NCBI GenBank assembly: GCA_021850555.1
Contig: JAJZLX010000673.1
Span: 1-12,364, forward strand
Reading direction: 5' to 3'
DNA: 12,364 nucleotides
DNA from: Pseudomonadota bacterium
GTDB taxonomy: Bacteria; Pseudomonadota; Gammaproteobacteria; Steroidobacterales; Steroidobacteraceae
Position 1 is the first letter of the stretch. Each line of letters starts with the position of its first letter. Made by a program: the position numbers and the translations under genes. Positions 1-6,958 of this stretch are shown one piece after another. Under the pieces are notes generated by a model that saw only the letters and a program-made list of their open reading frames with translations, was not told where the DNA came from and made no database searches.

Positions 1-562
1 AGGTCTCTCCAAAACACCCGTACAATCCGGCCGGGATGAGCTTGTCGTACATGTTGCCCACGGTCGGACAGGAGGCCAATCCGGTCGTTGTGTCGCTTTC
101 GCCGCACTTGGCCGCGACCCACAGGTCGGTGAGCGGGCATTCTTGCCGGACCTGGGCGCTGGCGAGATGCACGAATTCCTTCGCTTTGCGCGCCGCGGCG
201 CTGATTGTTGCGATGTCGCCAGTGCCCTCGATGGCGAATCCGGCGACAGGCTTGCCCGTACGGGCGATGCCCGCGACGATCTGCTCGGTCCACTGCGGTT
301 CGATGCCAATGACGATGCAGGCGGCGACGTTGGGGTTGGCGCCGGTGCCGATCATCGTGCGGAAGTGCAGATCGAGATCTGCGCCGAATTGCAGGCGGCC
401 GTAGGCATGCGGTAGCGCCATGGTGCCCTTGATGTGCGCCGCGACTGCCTCGCATGCGGCGTTGGAAATATCATCGACGGGCAGGATTGCGACGTGATTG
501 CGCACGCCGACGCGGCCGTTCTCGCGGCGATAGGCCCAGATGGTTCGGTTTTCGCTTGCCAT
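1..562 (-). CDS. UxaA-family dehydratase, large subunit (partial, C-terminal part missing)
   Basis: This is the N-terminal 187 residues of the large subunit of a UxaA-type dehydratase; the 3' end lies beyond the left edge. Seen: the frame starts ATG at 562 and stays open to base 1. It has [16 protein letters not shown] at residues 13-28, [11 protein letters not shown] at 50-60, [10 protein letters not shown] at 72-81 and [19 protein letters not shown] at 152-170. The last block is typical of altronate dehydratase and sulfolactate sulfo-lyase SuyB large subunits, which run to roughly 390-420 residues, so less than half is here. Known of the family: metal-dependent beta-elimination of water (or sulfite) from 2-hydroxy acids, with altronate, fuconate, arabinonate, galactonate or sulfolactate as possible substrates. 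The start lies 4 bp after the small-subunit stop, so translation is probably coupled. Oddity: where I expect an HGC-type motif, the sequence reads HAYG (52-55). The family is fairly sure; the substrate is unknown. Confidence 0.85.
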   Translation of the reverse strand, partial: MASENRTIWAYRRENGRVGVRNHVAILPVDDISNAACEAVAAHIKGTMALPHAYGRLQFGADLDLHFRTMIGTGANPNVAACIVIGIEPQWTEQIVAGIARTGKPVAGFAIEGTGDIATISAAARKAKEFVHLASAQVRQECPLTDLWVAAKCGESDTTTGLASCPTVGNMYDKLIPAGLYGCFGET

Positions 563-566
563 GATC

Positions 567-857
567 TTACCAACGCTTGGTCTTGAGATTGTGGGTGTGC
601 ACGTGATCGCCGCGGCGGATCGGCTGGATGACCTTGCCGATGTCCTGCCCGTACTTGATCACCGCCTCGCCTACCGCGAGGTCGCGCAGCGCAACCTTGT
701 GGCCAATCGGCACGTCCTGGTTGCACACGGCGCGAATTTCACTGTTATCCTCGGTCACCACACCGAATATGTCGTTCCCGGCGGTGAGGTTCTCGACCAC
801 CACCACCCCGACGTTGTCGCGGCGGTCGTGAACGAGTAATTGTGGTGTTTTCGTCAT
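567..857 (-). CDS. UxaA-family dehydratase, small (SAF-domain) subunit
   Basis: This 96-residue protein is the SAF-domain half of a two-gene UxaA-type dehydratase. In many bacteria this domain is fused to the N-terminus of the large subunit. Seen: [18 protein letters not shown] (10-27), [10 protein letters not shown] (51-60), [12 protein letters not shown] (63-74) and [10 protein letters not shown] (83-92). These match the usual SAF blocks GHKVAL, the E-x-V-x-KYG region and HVHxHN. I chose ATG at 857 because GAGGG sits about 9 bases upstream. An in-frame ATG at 878 would add seven residues and lies very close to the presumed promoter. The stop is followed after 4 bp by the large subunit, so the two form one transcription unit. 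It is transcribed away from the IlvD/Edd operon out of a shared 109-bp gap. The inferred role is to help form the active site or a substrate-binding lid for the large subunit. Confidence 0.88.
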   Translation of the reverse strand: MTKTPQLLVHDRRDNVGVVVVENLTAGNDIFGVVTEDNSEIRAVCNQDVPIGHKVALRDLAVGEAVIKYGQDIGKVIQPIRRGDHVHTHNLKTKRW

Positions 858-882
858 GGCGAAGGCCCTCAGTGGCATAGCG

Positions 883-900
883 CTTATATAAGATATAAGA
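883..900. promoter_or_regulatory. Divergent promoter/operator candidate: palindrome and tandem TATAAGA
   Basis: The gap between the divergent dehydratase genes contains a perfect 10-bp palindrome, CTTATATAAG (883-892). Overlapping it are two head-to-tail copies of TATAAGA (887-893 and 894-900). The palindrome offers TATAAG on both strands as a -10 candidate, and the patch is AT-rich in a GC-rich neighbourhood. It could hold both divergent -10 elements, an operator for the local GntR-type regulator, or both. No convincing -35 hexamer is seen. If transcription of the plus-strand operon starts near 907, ATG 967 rather than ATG 910 is the sensible start. Confidence 0.45.
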
Positions 901-966
901 TTACAGATTATGAAGGCTAACGCAAGTCCCTCGACCAATGAACTGCCCCGCGAGGGCGGACCTACG

Positions 967-2700
967 ATGGAACGCGCCGGAAAACGTTCCTTGCGCAGCG
1001 CGCGCTGGTACGAGCGCGAGGACATGCGCGGCTTCGCACATCGGCAGCGCACGCAGCAGATGGGGCTGCGTCGCGAGGATTTCCTCGACCGGCCGGTGAT
1101 CGCAATCATCAATACGTGGAGTGACATGAGCCCTTGTCATGCGCACCTGCGCGAGCGCGCCACGGCCATCAAGCGCGGTGTTCTCTTGGCCGGGGGCTAT
1201 CCGGTCGAGCTGCCGGCGCTCTCGGTGGGGGAAGTCATGGTCAAGCCCTCGACCATGCTTTACCGGAATTTTCTCGCCATGGAGACCGAGGAGTTGCTGC
1301 GCTCACACCCGATCGACGGGGCGGTGCTGCTCGGGGGGTGCGACAAATCGATTCCGGGGATGCTGATGGGCGCGATCAGCATGGACTTACCGGCGATCGT
1401 GTGTCCAGCCGGCCCGATGTCAAACGGCCAGTGGCGCGGCGTGCGCGTCGGCGCCGGGACTCATACAAAGAAGTACTGGGACGAACTGCGTGCCGGAAAC
1501 ATTACCCCGGAGGACTGGATCGATCTGGAGTCGCGCATGACCCGCTCGATCGGCACCTGCAACACCATGGGAACGGCCTCCACGATGAGCGCCATCGCCG
1601 AGGCGCTGGGGATGACGCTGTGCGGTGCATCCTCGATCCCGGCGGCCGATTCCGGACACGTGCGCATGGCGGCGGAATGCGGCGCGCGCATCGTCGCGAT
1701 GGTACAGGAGGATCTGCGCCCCTCACACATCCTCTCGGCGGCGGCATTTCGCAATGCGGCCACGGTCTACATGGCGCTCGGCGGTTCCACCAACGCCGCG
1801 ATTCATCTGATCGCGATGGCCGGTCGCGCCGGCATCAGCGTGACTTTGGACGACCTTGGGGCGGTCGCGCGCGACATCCCGGTGTGTGTGAATCTGTTCC
1901 CGTCGGGCGACAGACTCATGGAGGATTTCTATTTCGCCGGTGGGCTGCCGGCACTGCTCGCCAAACTAGGCTCTCGCGTCGAGCTCGAGTGTCGTACCGT
2001 GCAGGGGTGCACGCTCGGGGCGGCGATTGCCGGCGCGCGGTGTTATGACGACACGGTGATTCGCGGACTCGACGATCCGGTGGTGCCGTTGAGCCGTGGA
2101 CGTACGCTCGATGTGCTGCGTGGGAGCCTCTGCCCCGATGGTGCGGTCCTCAAGTCGAGCGCCGCCGAGCCGCGCTTGCTGCGCCACGAGGGCACGGCAC
2201 TCGTATTCGACTCGCCCGAGGAACTCACCGCGCGCATCGACGATCCGGCGTTGGCGGTGGACGAGAACAGCGTGCTGGTGCTGCGCAACAGCGGCCCGGT
2301 CGGCGCTCCCGGCATGCCCGAGTGGGGCAACCTGCCGATTCCCCGCAAACTGCTCGCCCAGGGTGTACGCGACATGGTGCGCATCTGCGACGGACGCATG
2401 AGCGGAACGCACTACGGTTGCTGCATCGTGCACGTCGCCCCGGAGGCGGCCATCGGCGGCCCGCTCGGGCTGCTGCGGACCGGGGATCGCGTGCGCCTCG
2501 ATGTACCCGCGGGTCGGCTCGATATGCTGGTTTCCCCGCAGGAGCTGGCGGCTCGGCGTGCGGCCTGGCGTGCACCGACGCGCGCCTATCAGCGCTCGTA
2601 CGCCGCACTGTACCAGGCGCATGTCACACAAGCCCCGCAAGGGTGTGATTTCGACTTTCTGTCCGGCCGCGCACCCACGCCGGAACCGGTGATTTTCTGA
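967..2700 (+). CDS. IlvD/Edd-family sugar-acid (aldonate) dehydratase
   Basis: Likely an iron-sulfur aldonate dehydratase that turns a sugar acid into a 2-keto-3-deoxy acid. With the ATG at 967 it has 577 residues. Seen: SDMSPCHAH with C57, GGCDKSIPG with C125 and K127, GTCNTMGTAST with C198, GGSTNAAIH (272-280), NLFPSGDRLMEDFYFAGGLP (309-328) and RMSGTHYG with S479. From memory, L-arabonate dehydratase of the rhizobial type uses C59, C127, K129, C200 and S480, so the cluster cysteines and carbamylated-lysine position line up with a two-residue shift. An upstream in-frame ATG at 910 would give 596 residues, but 967 has GAGGGCGG just upstream and matches the family length. It is first in a five-gene operon with the aldolase 16 bp downstream. 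Arabonate, xylonate, fuconate and galactonate are all possible substrates. Branched-chain IlvD activity is less likely in this context. Confidence 0.92.
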   Translation: MERAGKRSLRSARWYEREDMRGFAHRQRTQQMGLRREDFLDRPVIAIINTWSDMSPCHAHLRERATAIKRGVLLAGGYPVELPALSVGEVMVKPSTMLYRNFLAMETEELLRSHPIDGAVLLGGCDKSIPGMLMGAISMDLPAIVCPAGPMSNGQWRGVRVGAGTHTKKYWDELRAGNITPEDWIDLESRMTRSIGTCNTMGTASTMSAIAEALGMTLCGASSIPAADSGHVRMAAECGARIVAMVQEDLRPSHILSAAAFRNAATVYMALGGSTNAAIHLIAMAGRAGISVTLDDLGAVARDIPVCVNLFPSGDRLMEDFYFAGGLPALLAKLGSRVELECRTVQGCTLGAAIAGARCYDDTVIRGLDDPVVPLSRGRTLDVLRGSLCPDGAVLKSSAAEPRLLRHEGTALVFDSPEELTARIDDPALAVDENSVLVLRNSGPVGAPGMPEWGNLPIPRKLLAQGVRDMVRICDGRMSGTHYGCCIVHVAPEAAIGGPLGLLRTGDRVRLDVPAGRLDMLVSPQELAARRAAWRAPTRAYQRSYAALYQAHVTQAPQGCDFDFLSGRAPTPEPVIF

Positions 2701-2716
2701 CTGGGAACGAGGCATC

Positions 2717-3514
2717 ATGACAGTCAATGCGTTCAAAGCGGCCGTGCTCGAGCCGGCGGACCGGCCGGCGATCGGCTCGTGGCTCATGTCCGCTTCGGCG
2801 GCGGTGGCGGAGGCCATGGGACATTGCGGATTCGACTTTCTCGTCGTGGACATGGAACACAGCCCGCTGTCCGTCGGGACGGCGATCGAGCTCCTGCGCG
2901 CGCTTAGCGCGACGCCGACCGCGCCGCTGGTGCGCCTGGCCAGCACCGATCCGGTGCGGGTGAAGCAGGTGCTCGATGCGGGCGCGGCCAGCGTGATGTT
3001 CCCCTTCATCCAGACGGCCGAGCAGGCTCGGGCGGCCGTCTCTTACACCCGTTATCCGCCCGCCGGGGTGCGCGGGGTCGCGGCCATGCATCGCGGCTCA
3101 CACTACGGGCACACGCGTGATTACCTGCGCACGGCGAACGAGGGTATCGCGGTGGTGGTCCAGTTGGAGACACCCGAGGCGATCGATCAGCTCGAACCGA
3201 TCGCCGCCGTGCCTGGGGTCGATGCACTGTTCGTCGGTCCGGGCGATCTCGCGGCCGCGCTCGGGCACATTGGGAACATCGGCCATGCGGCGGTGCAAGC
3301 GCTGATCGCCGGCGCGGCGGCGCGTGCCCGCGCCGTGGGCAAGCCGATCGGGATCGTCGGCGGCGATCCGCAGATGGTGCGCCGCTTCCTCGACTATGGG
3401 TACAACTGGAGTGCGGTGAGCTCCGATCTCGCCCTGTTGACCGGCCGCGCCGCCGAGTGGTTGGAGACACTTGCGCAGCGCAAGCGGACAACGAGCGGCT
3501 CCAGCCTGTACTGA
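2717..3514 (+). CDS. HpcH/HpaI-family class II aldolase (2-keto-3-deoxy acid aldolase)
   Basis: A 265-residue aldolase of the HpcH/HpaI family, most likely splitting the 2-keto-3-deoxy acid made by the upstream dehydratase into pyruvate and an aldehyde. Seen: FLVVDMEHSP with H48, LVRLAS with R73, PFIQTAEQARAAVSYTRYPP (96-115), GVRG (117-120), VVQLETPEA with E151 and FVGPGDLAA with D177. In E. coli HpaI the matching residues are H45, R70, E149 and D175 (from memory). E and D hold the divalent metal, R binds the pyruvate carboxylate and H takes part in proton transfer, so all key residues are present. Length is normal for the family. GAGG lies four bases before the ATG. The gene sits 16 bp after the dehydratase and 3 bp before the mutarotase. 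Citrate-lyase-like or macrophomate-synthase-like activities share the fold but fit the context less well. Confidence 0.92.
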   Translation: MTVNAFKAAVLEPADRPAIGSWLMSASAAVAEAMGHCGFDFLVVDMEHSPLSVGTAIELLRALSATPTAPLVRLASTDPVRVKQVLDAGAASVMFPFIQTAEQARAAVSYTRYPPAGVRGVAAMHRGSHYGHTRDYLRTANEGIAVVVQLETPEAIDQLEPIAAVPGVDALFVGPGDLAAALGHIGNIGHAAVQALIAGAAARARAVGKPIGIVGGDPQMVRRFLDYGYNWSAVSSDLALLTGRAAEWLETLAQRKRTTSGSSLY

Positions 3515-3517
3515 CCG

Positions 3518-4408
3518 ATGGCGTCGGCCGATCTCATCGTCCTCATGCACGGGCGTTGCCGAGCGCAGATCGACGCGCGGCTTGGCGGCTCGCTCCTCGA
3601 GTTGAGCCATGCCGGTGCACCGATCTTGCGGCCTGCGCAAGCCGAGGCGTTGAGGGCGTTCGGTGTGCGCGCCGCGGCCGGCTACCCGCTCTTGCCCTAC
3701 GCCAATCGCATTGCCGGCGCCCGGCTCCCCGTCGGGGGCCGCATTTACCCGCTGCGCGCGAATTTTCCGCCCGAGCCGCACGCAGTGCATGGCGTTGGCT
3801 GGCAGCGCCCCTGGCAGGTCGTTCACGCGGATGAGCGCTCGGCGGAACTGATCCTGCAGTATGCACCCGAGGCAAGCGCTGACTGGCCGTTCGCCTTCGA
3901 AGCGCGGCAGCATTTCAAACTCACCGCGCGGGGACTGGTTCTGGCGCTCGCGCTGCACAATCTTGACAGCGTGGGGTGGCCGGCGGGTCTGGGGTGGCAT
4001 CCTTACCTGACGTTCGAGCCGGGCCAAACCCTGCAGTTCGACGCCGCCGGCGCTTGGAGCAACGGAGTGGACCGGCTGCCCGCGCAGCTGGTCTGCGGCC
4101 CGGCCTGGGATTTCACCCAGCCTCGAGACATCGCCGCACTCGATCTCGATCATGATTTTAACGGCTGGCGGGGCCTAGCGCGCATCAGTGGAGGCGCCGT
4201 CGGCCCGATTCTGTTGCGGGCGAGCGCGGTTTTTTCCGTGCTGAGAGTGTTCACACCCGTGAGCCGAGGATTCTTCGCCGTGGAGCCGGTCACCCACGTC
4301 GCCGATGCCGTCCATCGCCCGCCGTCTGTCATCACCGGCTACCGGCAGCTCGATCCCGGCGGTACGCTCGCCGGCACCATCGCCATTGAACTGGAGCAGG
4401 CCGGGTGA
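3518..4408 (+). CDS. Aldose 1-epimerase (galactose mutarotase family)
   Basis: A 296-residue mutarotase-like protein that would interconvert alpha and beta anomers of a free sugar, feeding the anomer used by the SDR dehydrogenase. Seen: YPLLPYANRIAG (56-67), the typical substrate-site strand; HAVHGVGW with H91; GLGWHPYL with H161; and FAVEPVTHVADA with E256. Two His and one Glu are the usual binding and catalytic set of GalM-type enzymes. Length is slightly short of E. coli GalM and fits the aldose-1-epimerase-like proteins found in sugar-oxidation operons. It starts 3 bp after the aldolase stop and its TGA overlaps the lactonase GTG by 4 bp, implying coupled translation. There is no signal peptide, so it is cytoplasmic. 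A role on a hexose-6-phosphate or another sugar derivative cannot be excluded. Confidence 0.9.
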   Translation: MASADLIVLMHGRCRAQIDARLGGSLLELSHAGAPILRPAQAEALRAFGVRAAAGYPLLPYANRIAGARLPVGGRIYPLRANFPPEPHAVHGVGWQRPWQVVHADERSAELILQYAPEASADWPFAFEARQHFKLTARGLVLALALHNLDSVGWPAGLGWHPYLTFEPGQTLQFDAAGAWSNGVDRLPAQLVCGPAWDFTQPRDIAALDLDHDFNGWRGLARISGGAVGPILLRASAVFSVLRVFTPVSRGFFAVEPVTHVADAVHRPPSVITGYRQLDPGGTLAGTIAIELEQAG

Positions 4409-5274
4409 GTCGCTTCGAGCTCGTGTGCGCAACCTCGTGTCAGGTCGGTGAGTGTCCGGTGTGGCTTGCCGAGCGCGCCGAGCTCGTGTTCGTGGATGTG
4501 ACCGGTCGGCGGGTGCACGGGTTTACCCCCGCCTCGGGTGCGCTGCGCAGTCTTGCGATCGAAGAGGACATCGGCTTCGTGGCGCCGCGGCGTGCGGGCG
4601 GATTCCTCGCCGGCCTGCGCAGTGGGGTTTGGCTGCTTGGTGCCAATGGGGAGAAAGGCCGCCAGCTCGCACCCAATCCGCTGGACCCGCGCAGCGTGCG
4701 TTTCAACGATGGCGGTATCGACGCGCATGGCCGTCTGCTGATCGGCACCATCGATGAGACGCGGCGGGAAGGTCGAGCCGGATTGTATCGGCTCGACGCA
4801 CAGGGCTTGACCGAGCTCGCCGGCGGCCTGATGACCTCCAACGGCGTCGCCTTCGCGCCCGACGGACGTACCTTGTATCATGCGGATACGCCACGCTTCG
4901 TCATTTATCAGTGTGATTACGCGCCTGAAACCGGTGTGGTCAGCAATCGGCGCGTGTTTGCGCAGCTCGATTCCGCGGCGACCGATCGCGGCCGTCCCGA
5001 CGGTGCCGCGGTGGACCGCCAGGGGTGCTACTGGTCGGCACTTTACGACGGCTCACGTGTCATCCGCCTCGATCCGGCGGGCCGGATGATTGGCGAATAC
5101 CCGCTGCCGGCGCGCTGCCCGACCATGCCGGCGTTCGGCGGCGCGGACCTAAAGACGCTCTATGTCACCACCGCGCGGGCCGCGGACGGCTCGGGCGGGG
5201 GCGTGTACGCGCTGCAGGTCGATACGGCCGGTTGGCCGCATCCGTCATTCGATGAGGAGTCCTTCCCACCATGA
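4405..5274 (+). CDS. SMP-30/gluconolactonase-family sugar lactonase
   Basis: A 289-residue six-bladed beta-propeller lactonase that would open the aldono-lactone made by the SDR enzyme. Seen: VGECPVW with E16, VRFNDGGIDAHGRLLIGT with N101 (98-115), MTSNGVAFAPDGRTLYHAD with N146 (143-161) and GRPDGAAVDRQGCYW with D199 (196-210). These correspond to the metal ligands Glu, Asn and Asp and the substrate-site Asn of human SMP-30 (E18, N154, D204, N103, from memory). The start is GTG at 4405, overlapping the preceding TGA by 4 bp, with GGAG eight bases upstream. No signal peptide is seen, so it is cytoplasmic. Its stop overlaps the SDR start by 4 bp. XylC-like and arabinolactonase-like proteins belong here; the exact lactone is unknown. 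Confidence 0.92.
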   Translation: MSRFELVCATSCQVGECPVWLAERAELVFVDVTGRRVHGFTPASGALRSLAIEEDIGFVAPRRAGGFLAGLRSGVWLLGANGEKGRQLAPNPLDPRSVRFNDGGIDAHGRLLIGTIDETRREGRAGLYRLDAQGLTELAGGLMTSNGVAFAPDGRTLYHADTPRFVIYQCDYAPETGVVSNRRVFAQLDSAATDRGRPDGAAVDRQGCYWSALYDGSRVIRLDPAGRMIGEYPLPARCPTMPAFGGADLKTLYVTTARAADGSGGGVYALQVDTAGWPHPSFDEESFPP

Positions 5275-6038
5275 TGTCCGATCCATATTCGAGCGTTCGT
5301 TACCATTCCTTGCGCGGCCGCTCCGTGCTCATTACCGGCGGAGCCGGCGGAATCGGCGCGGAAATGGTCGGCGCATTTGCGGCGCAGCACGCGCGTGTCG
5401 TATTTCTCGACGTCGATCGGGACCACGGCGAGCCGCATGCGCACGCCACCGGCAGCCGATTCGTGCCGTGCGATCTGCTCGACCTGGATGCACTGCGCGC
5501 GGCGGTGGCGCAGATCGAGGCCGAGCAGGGCGGCATCGACGTGCTGGTCAACAATGCCGGGCGCGACGACCGCCAGAATTTCGCCACCGTGGAACCAGCC
5601 GACTGGCGACGGATGCTAGGATTGAACCTCGATCACCAATTCTTTGCCGCGCAGGCAGTCGCCCCCGGCATGACCCGGCGCGGCAGCGGCTCGATCATCA
5701 TGCTCGGATCGGTGTCCTGGATGCGTGGCCGGCCGGGCATGGCCGGCTACAGCACGGCGAAGGCGGCGATCAACGGTCTGACACGCACGCTCGCGCGAGA
5801 GCTCGGCCCGGCGGGCATTCGCGTCAATTGCATCGTACCGGGGGCGATTCTGACCGAGCGGCAACGCACCCGGTGGCTGACGCCCGAGCTCGATGCCGAA
5901 TTCCTCAAGCTGCAGGCGTTGAAATTCCGCCTCACGCCCCCGCACGTTGCGCGCTTGGCGCTGTTCCTCGGCTCCGACGAAAGCCAGGGGTGTACGGGCG
6001 CGAATTTCGTGATCGATGCCGGCCTGACCCAGAACTGA
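5271..6038 (+). CDS. SDR-family sugar dehydrogenase (NAD-type)
   Basis: A 255-residue classical short-chain dehydrogenase, proposed to oxidise the C1 hemiacetal of an aldose to the lactone. Seen: TGGAGGIG cofactor loop (22-29), FLDVD with D47 at the end of the second strand (favours NAD over NADP), VNNAG (93-97), S147 and YSTAK with Y160 and K164 as the catalytic set, and VPGAILTE (189-196) after the active site. Length is normal for classical SDRs. The ATG at 5271 overlaps the lactonase stop by 4 bp and GAGGAG lies upstream; a second ATG follows at once at 5274. It is the last gene of the operon, with its stop only 5 bp from the stop of the convergent regulator. The pairing with lactonase and mutarotase supports sugar oxidation. 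The alternative is a later step, such as oxidation of a 2-keto-3-deoxy acid, as SDRs do in some L-fucose routes. Confidence 0.9.
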   Translation: MMSDPYSSVRYHSLRGRSVLITGGAGGIGAEMVGAFAAQHARVVFLDVDRDHGEPHAHATGSRFVPCDLLDLDALRAAVAQIEAEQGGIDVLVNNAGRDDRQNFATVEPADWRRMLGLNLDHQFFAAQAVAPGMTRRGSGSIIMLGSVSWMRGRPGMAGYSTAKAAINGLTRTLARELGPAGIRVNCIVPGAILTERQRTRWLTPELDAEFLKLQALKFRLTPPHVARLALFLGSDESQGCTGANFVIDAGLTQN

Positions 6039-6047
6039 ACCGTTCAG
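6035..6047. repeat. 13-bp inverted repeat spanning the convergent stop codons
   Basis: CTGAAC-C-GTTCAG is a perfect 6-bp inverted repeat with a one-base centre. It contains the SDR stop (6036-6038) and, on the other strand, the regulator stop (6044-6046). The centre is too short for a normal hairpin loop and there is no T tract, so it is not a standard terminator. It may be chance. Confidence 0.4.
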
Positions 6048-6763
6048 GTGAGCGTGACCGCATAGACGAGATTTTCGGAGCTGACACGACTGAGGCGCCA
6101 TTCCGCCTTGCGCTCCGGCAGGCCGAGGGCGAGGCGATCGATGACGAGAATGGGTGCGCCGACGGCGATGCCCATCTCGCGATGATCCTCGGCGGTGGCG
6201 AGCTGGGCGCTCAATTCTTCGTGCGTGGTCACGATCGTGACGCCAAATTTCGACTGATATAGCGTGTACAGACTGTTTGGCAGTGCACCGAGCTTGTCGA
6301 TGCCAGAAAACATGTCCGCCGGCAGGATGATGAGTTCGCGGATGGATGGAATCCCCTCGAGCAGTCGAACCCGGGAGATCTCCACGACGCGCGCTTGGCG
6401 CCCAAGTTCGAGCCGTTCACGCTCCGCCGCGCGTGCGGTGCGCACCCGGATAGTTTCATTACCGAGAGCGGGGGTGAGGCGCTTGCCGCCTGGGCGGCCT
6501 ACGCGAAAGAAGCGGAACTGGGAGCGCTCCTGCGTGCTTTCGGCGATGAAGGTACCCTTACCCTGGCGACGCTCCAGCACTTTCTCGGCGGTGAGGGAAT
6601 CGAACACTTTGCGAATGGTGCCCTGACTTACCCCGAGCTCCTTGGCAAGATTCTGCTCGCTCGGCAGCGCCTCACCGGGCCGCCATTCGCCCTGCGCCAC
6701 GCGACGGACGACGATCTCATAAATCTGGCGGTACAAAGGACGAAAGCCGAAGGTCTCGTTCAC
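6044..6763 (-). CDS. GntR-family (HutC-type) transcriptional regulator with UTRA domain
   Basis: A 239-residue regulator. Residues about 9-72 form the GntR winged helix-turn-helix: PLYRQIYEIVVRRVAQGEW, PGEALPSEQNLAKELGVSQG, then RKVFDSLTAEKVLERRQGKG and TFI. Residues about 95-236 look like a UTRA effector-binding domain, including VVEISRVRLLEGIPSIRELI (125-144) and an ending of the type PILVIDRLAL...RLSRV. Proteins of this subfamily mostly repress sugar or amino-acid operons and release DNA on binding a small metabolite. The start is GTG at 6763 with AGGA about seven bases upstream; no better in-frame ATG is seen. It converges on the catabolic operon and lies downstream of the transporter gene, but a terminator-like hairpin between them suggests its own promoter. 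Likely targets are the operon, the UxaA pair, the transporter and the receptor; the effector is probably a pathway acid. The regulatory targets are inferred. Confidence 0.92.
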   Translation of the reverse strand: MNETFGFRPLYRQIYEIVVRRVAQGEWRPGEALPSEQNLAKELGVSQGTIRKVFDSLTAEKVLERRQGKGTFIAESTQERSQFRFFRVGRPGGKRLTPALGNETIRVRTARAAERERLELGRQARVVEISRVRLLEGIPSIRELIILPADMFSGIDKLGALPNSLYTLYQSKFGVTIVTTHEELSAQLATAEDHREMGIAVGAPILVIDRLALGLPERKAEWRLSRVSSENLVYAVTLT

Positions 6764-6833
6764 CGTGGTTCCTGCCGATGGATCGGGTGTGCTCCGGGGA
6801 GCGCGCTCAGATGGATATTTACTTGAAATCGCG

Positions 6834-6863
6834 AGTATAAGAGTACTGCGAACTCAATATAAA
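6834..6863. promoter_or_regulatory. Candidate regulator promoter/operator with TATAAGA word
   Basis: Between the terminator-like hairpin and the GTG of the regulator, the plus strand has TATAAGA (6836-6842), and TATAAA follows 22 bp away (6858-6863). GAGTA is repeated at 6833-6837 and 6841-6845. Read on the minus strand, TATACT (6839 to 6834) is a possible -10, but the best -35-like hexamer TTGAGT (6857 to 6852) is only 12 bp away. The promoter is therefore not well formed by eye. The shared word suggests possible autoregulation. The rest of 6764-6958 shows only a small GCTCC-GG-GGAGC repeat at 6791-6802. Confidence 0.35.
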
Positions 6864-6884
6864 AACCACTGAGGCCTTCCTCAG
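6861..6884 (-). terminator. Rho-independent terminator after the MFS transporter gene
   Basis: On the minus strand a 6-bp stem, CTGAGG paired with CCTCAG around an AAGG loop (6884-6869), is followed after three bases by TTTTT (6865-6861). It lies about 75 bp beyond the transporter stop and before the regulator, as expected for termination of the transporter message. The stem is short, so termination may be partial. Confidence 0.6.
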
Positions 6885-6958
6885 ACCTGATCTGGTGGGG
6901 CGGGCTGGCCGAGAGTACCGCGATGAACCCGCTCAATGGCTGCCCCGCAAGTATGGAA

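Noticed and set aside
352..726. Minus-strand open frame overlapping both UxaA subunits
   Set aside because: It is out of frame with both subunits, which show conserved family blocks in their own frames.
1966..3009. Long minus-strand open frame opposite the dehydratase and aldolase genes
   Set aside because: It lies across two genes with intact family motifs on the other strand, has no recognisable domain, and long antisense frames are expected in GC-rich DNA.
3098..4153. Minus-strand open frame of about 350 codons opposite the aldolase and mutarotase
   Set aside because: It mirrors plus-strand genes that have full catalytic residue sets. No domain is visible and no credible ribosome-binding site was seen.
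5162..6262. Plus-strand open frame of about 366 codons overlapping lactonase, SDR and regulator
   Set aside because: It is in another frame of the SDR, is Arg-rich low-information sequence, and crosses the convergent gene end; this is typical of a shadow frame.
6791..6802. GCTCC-GG-GGAGC repeat in the regulator leader as a possible riboswitch or attenuator
   Set aside because: It is a single short stem with a two-base centre, and nothing around it resembles a known riboswitch or leader peptide.
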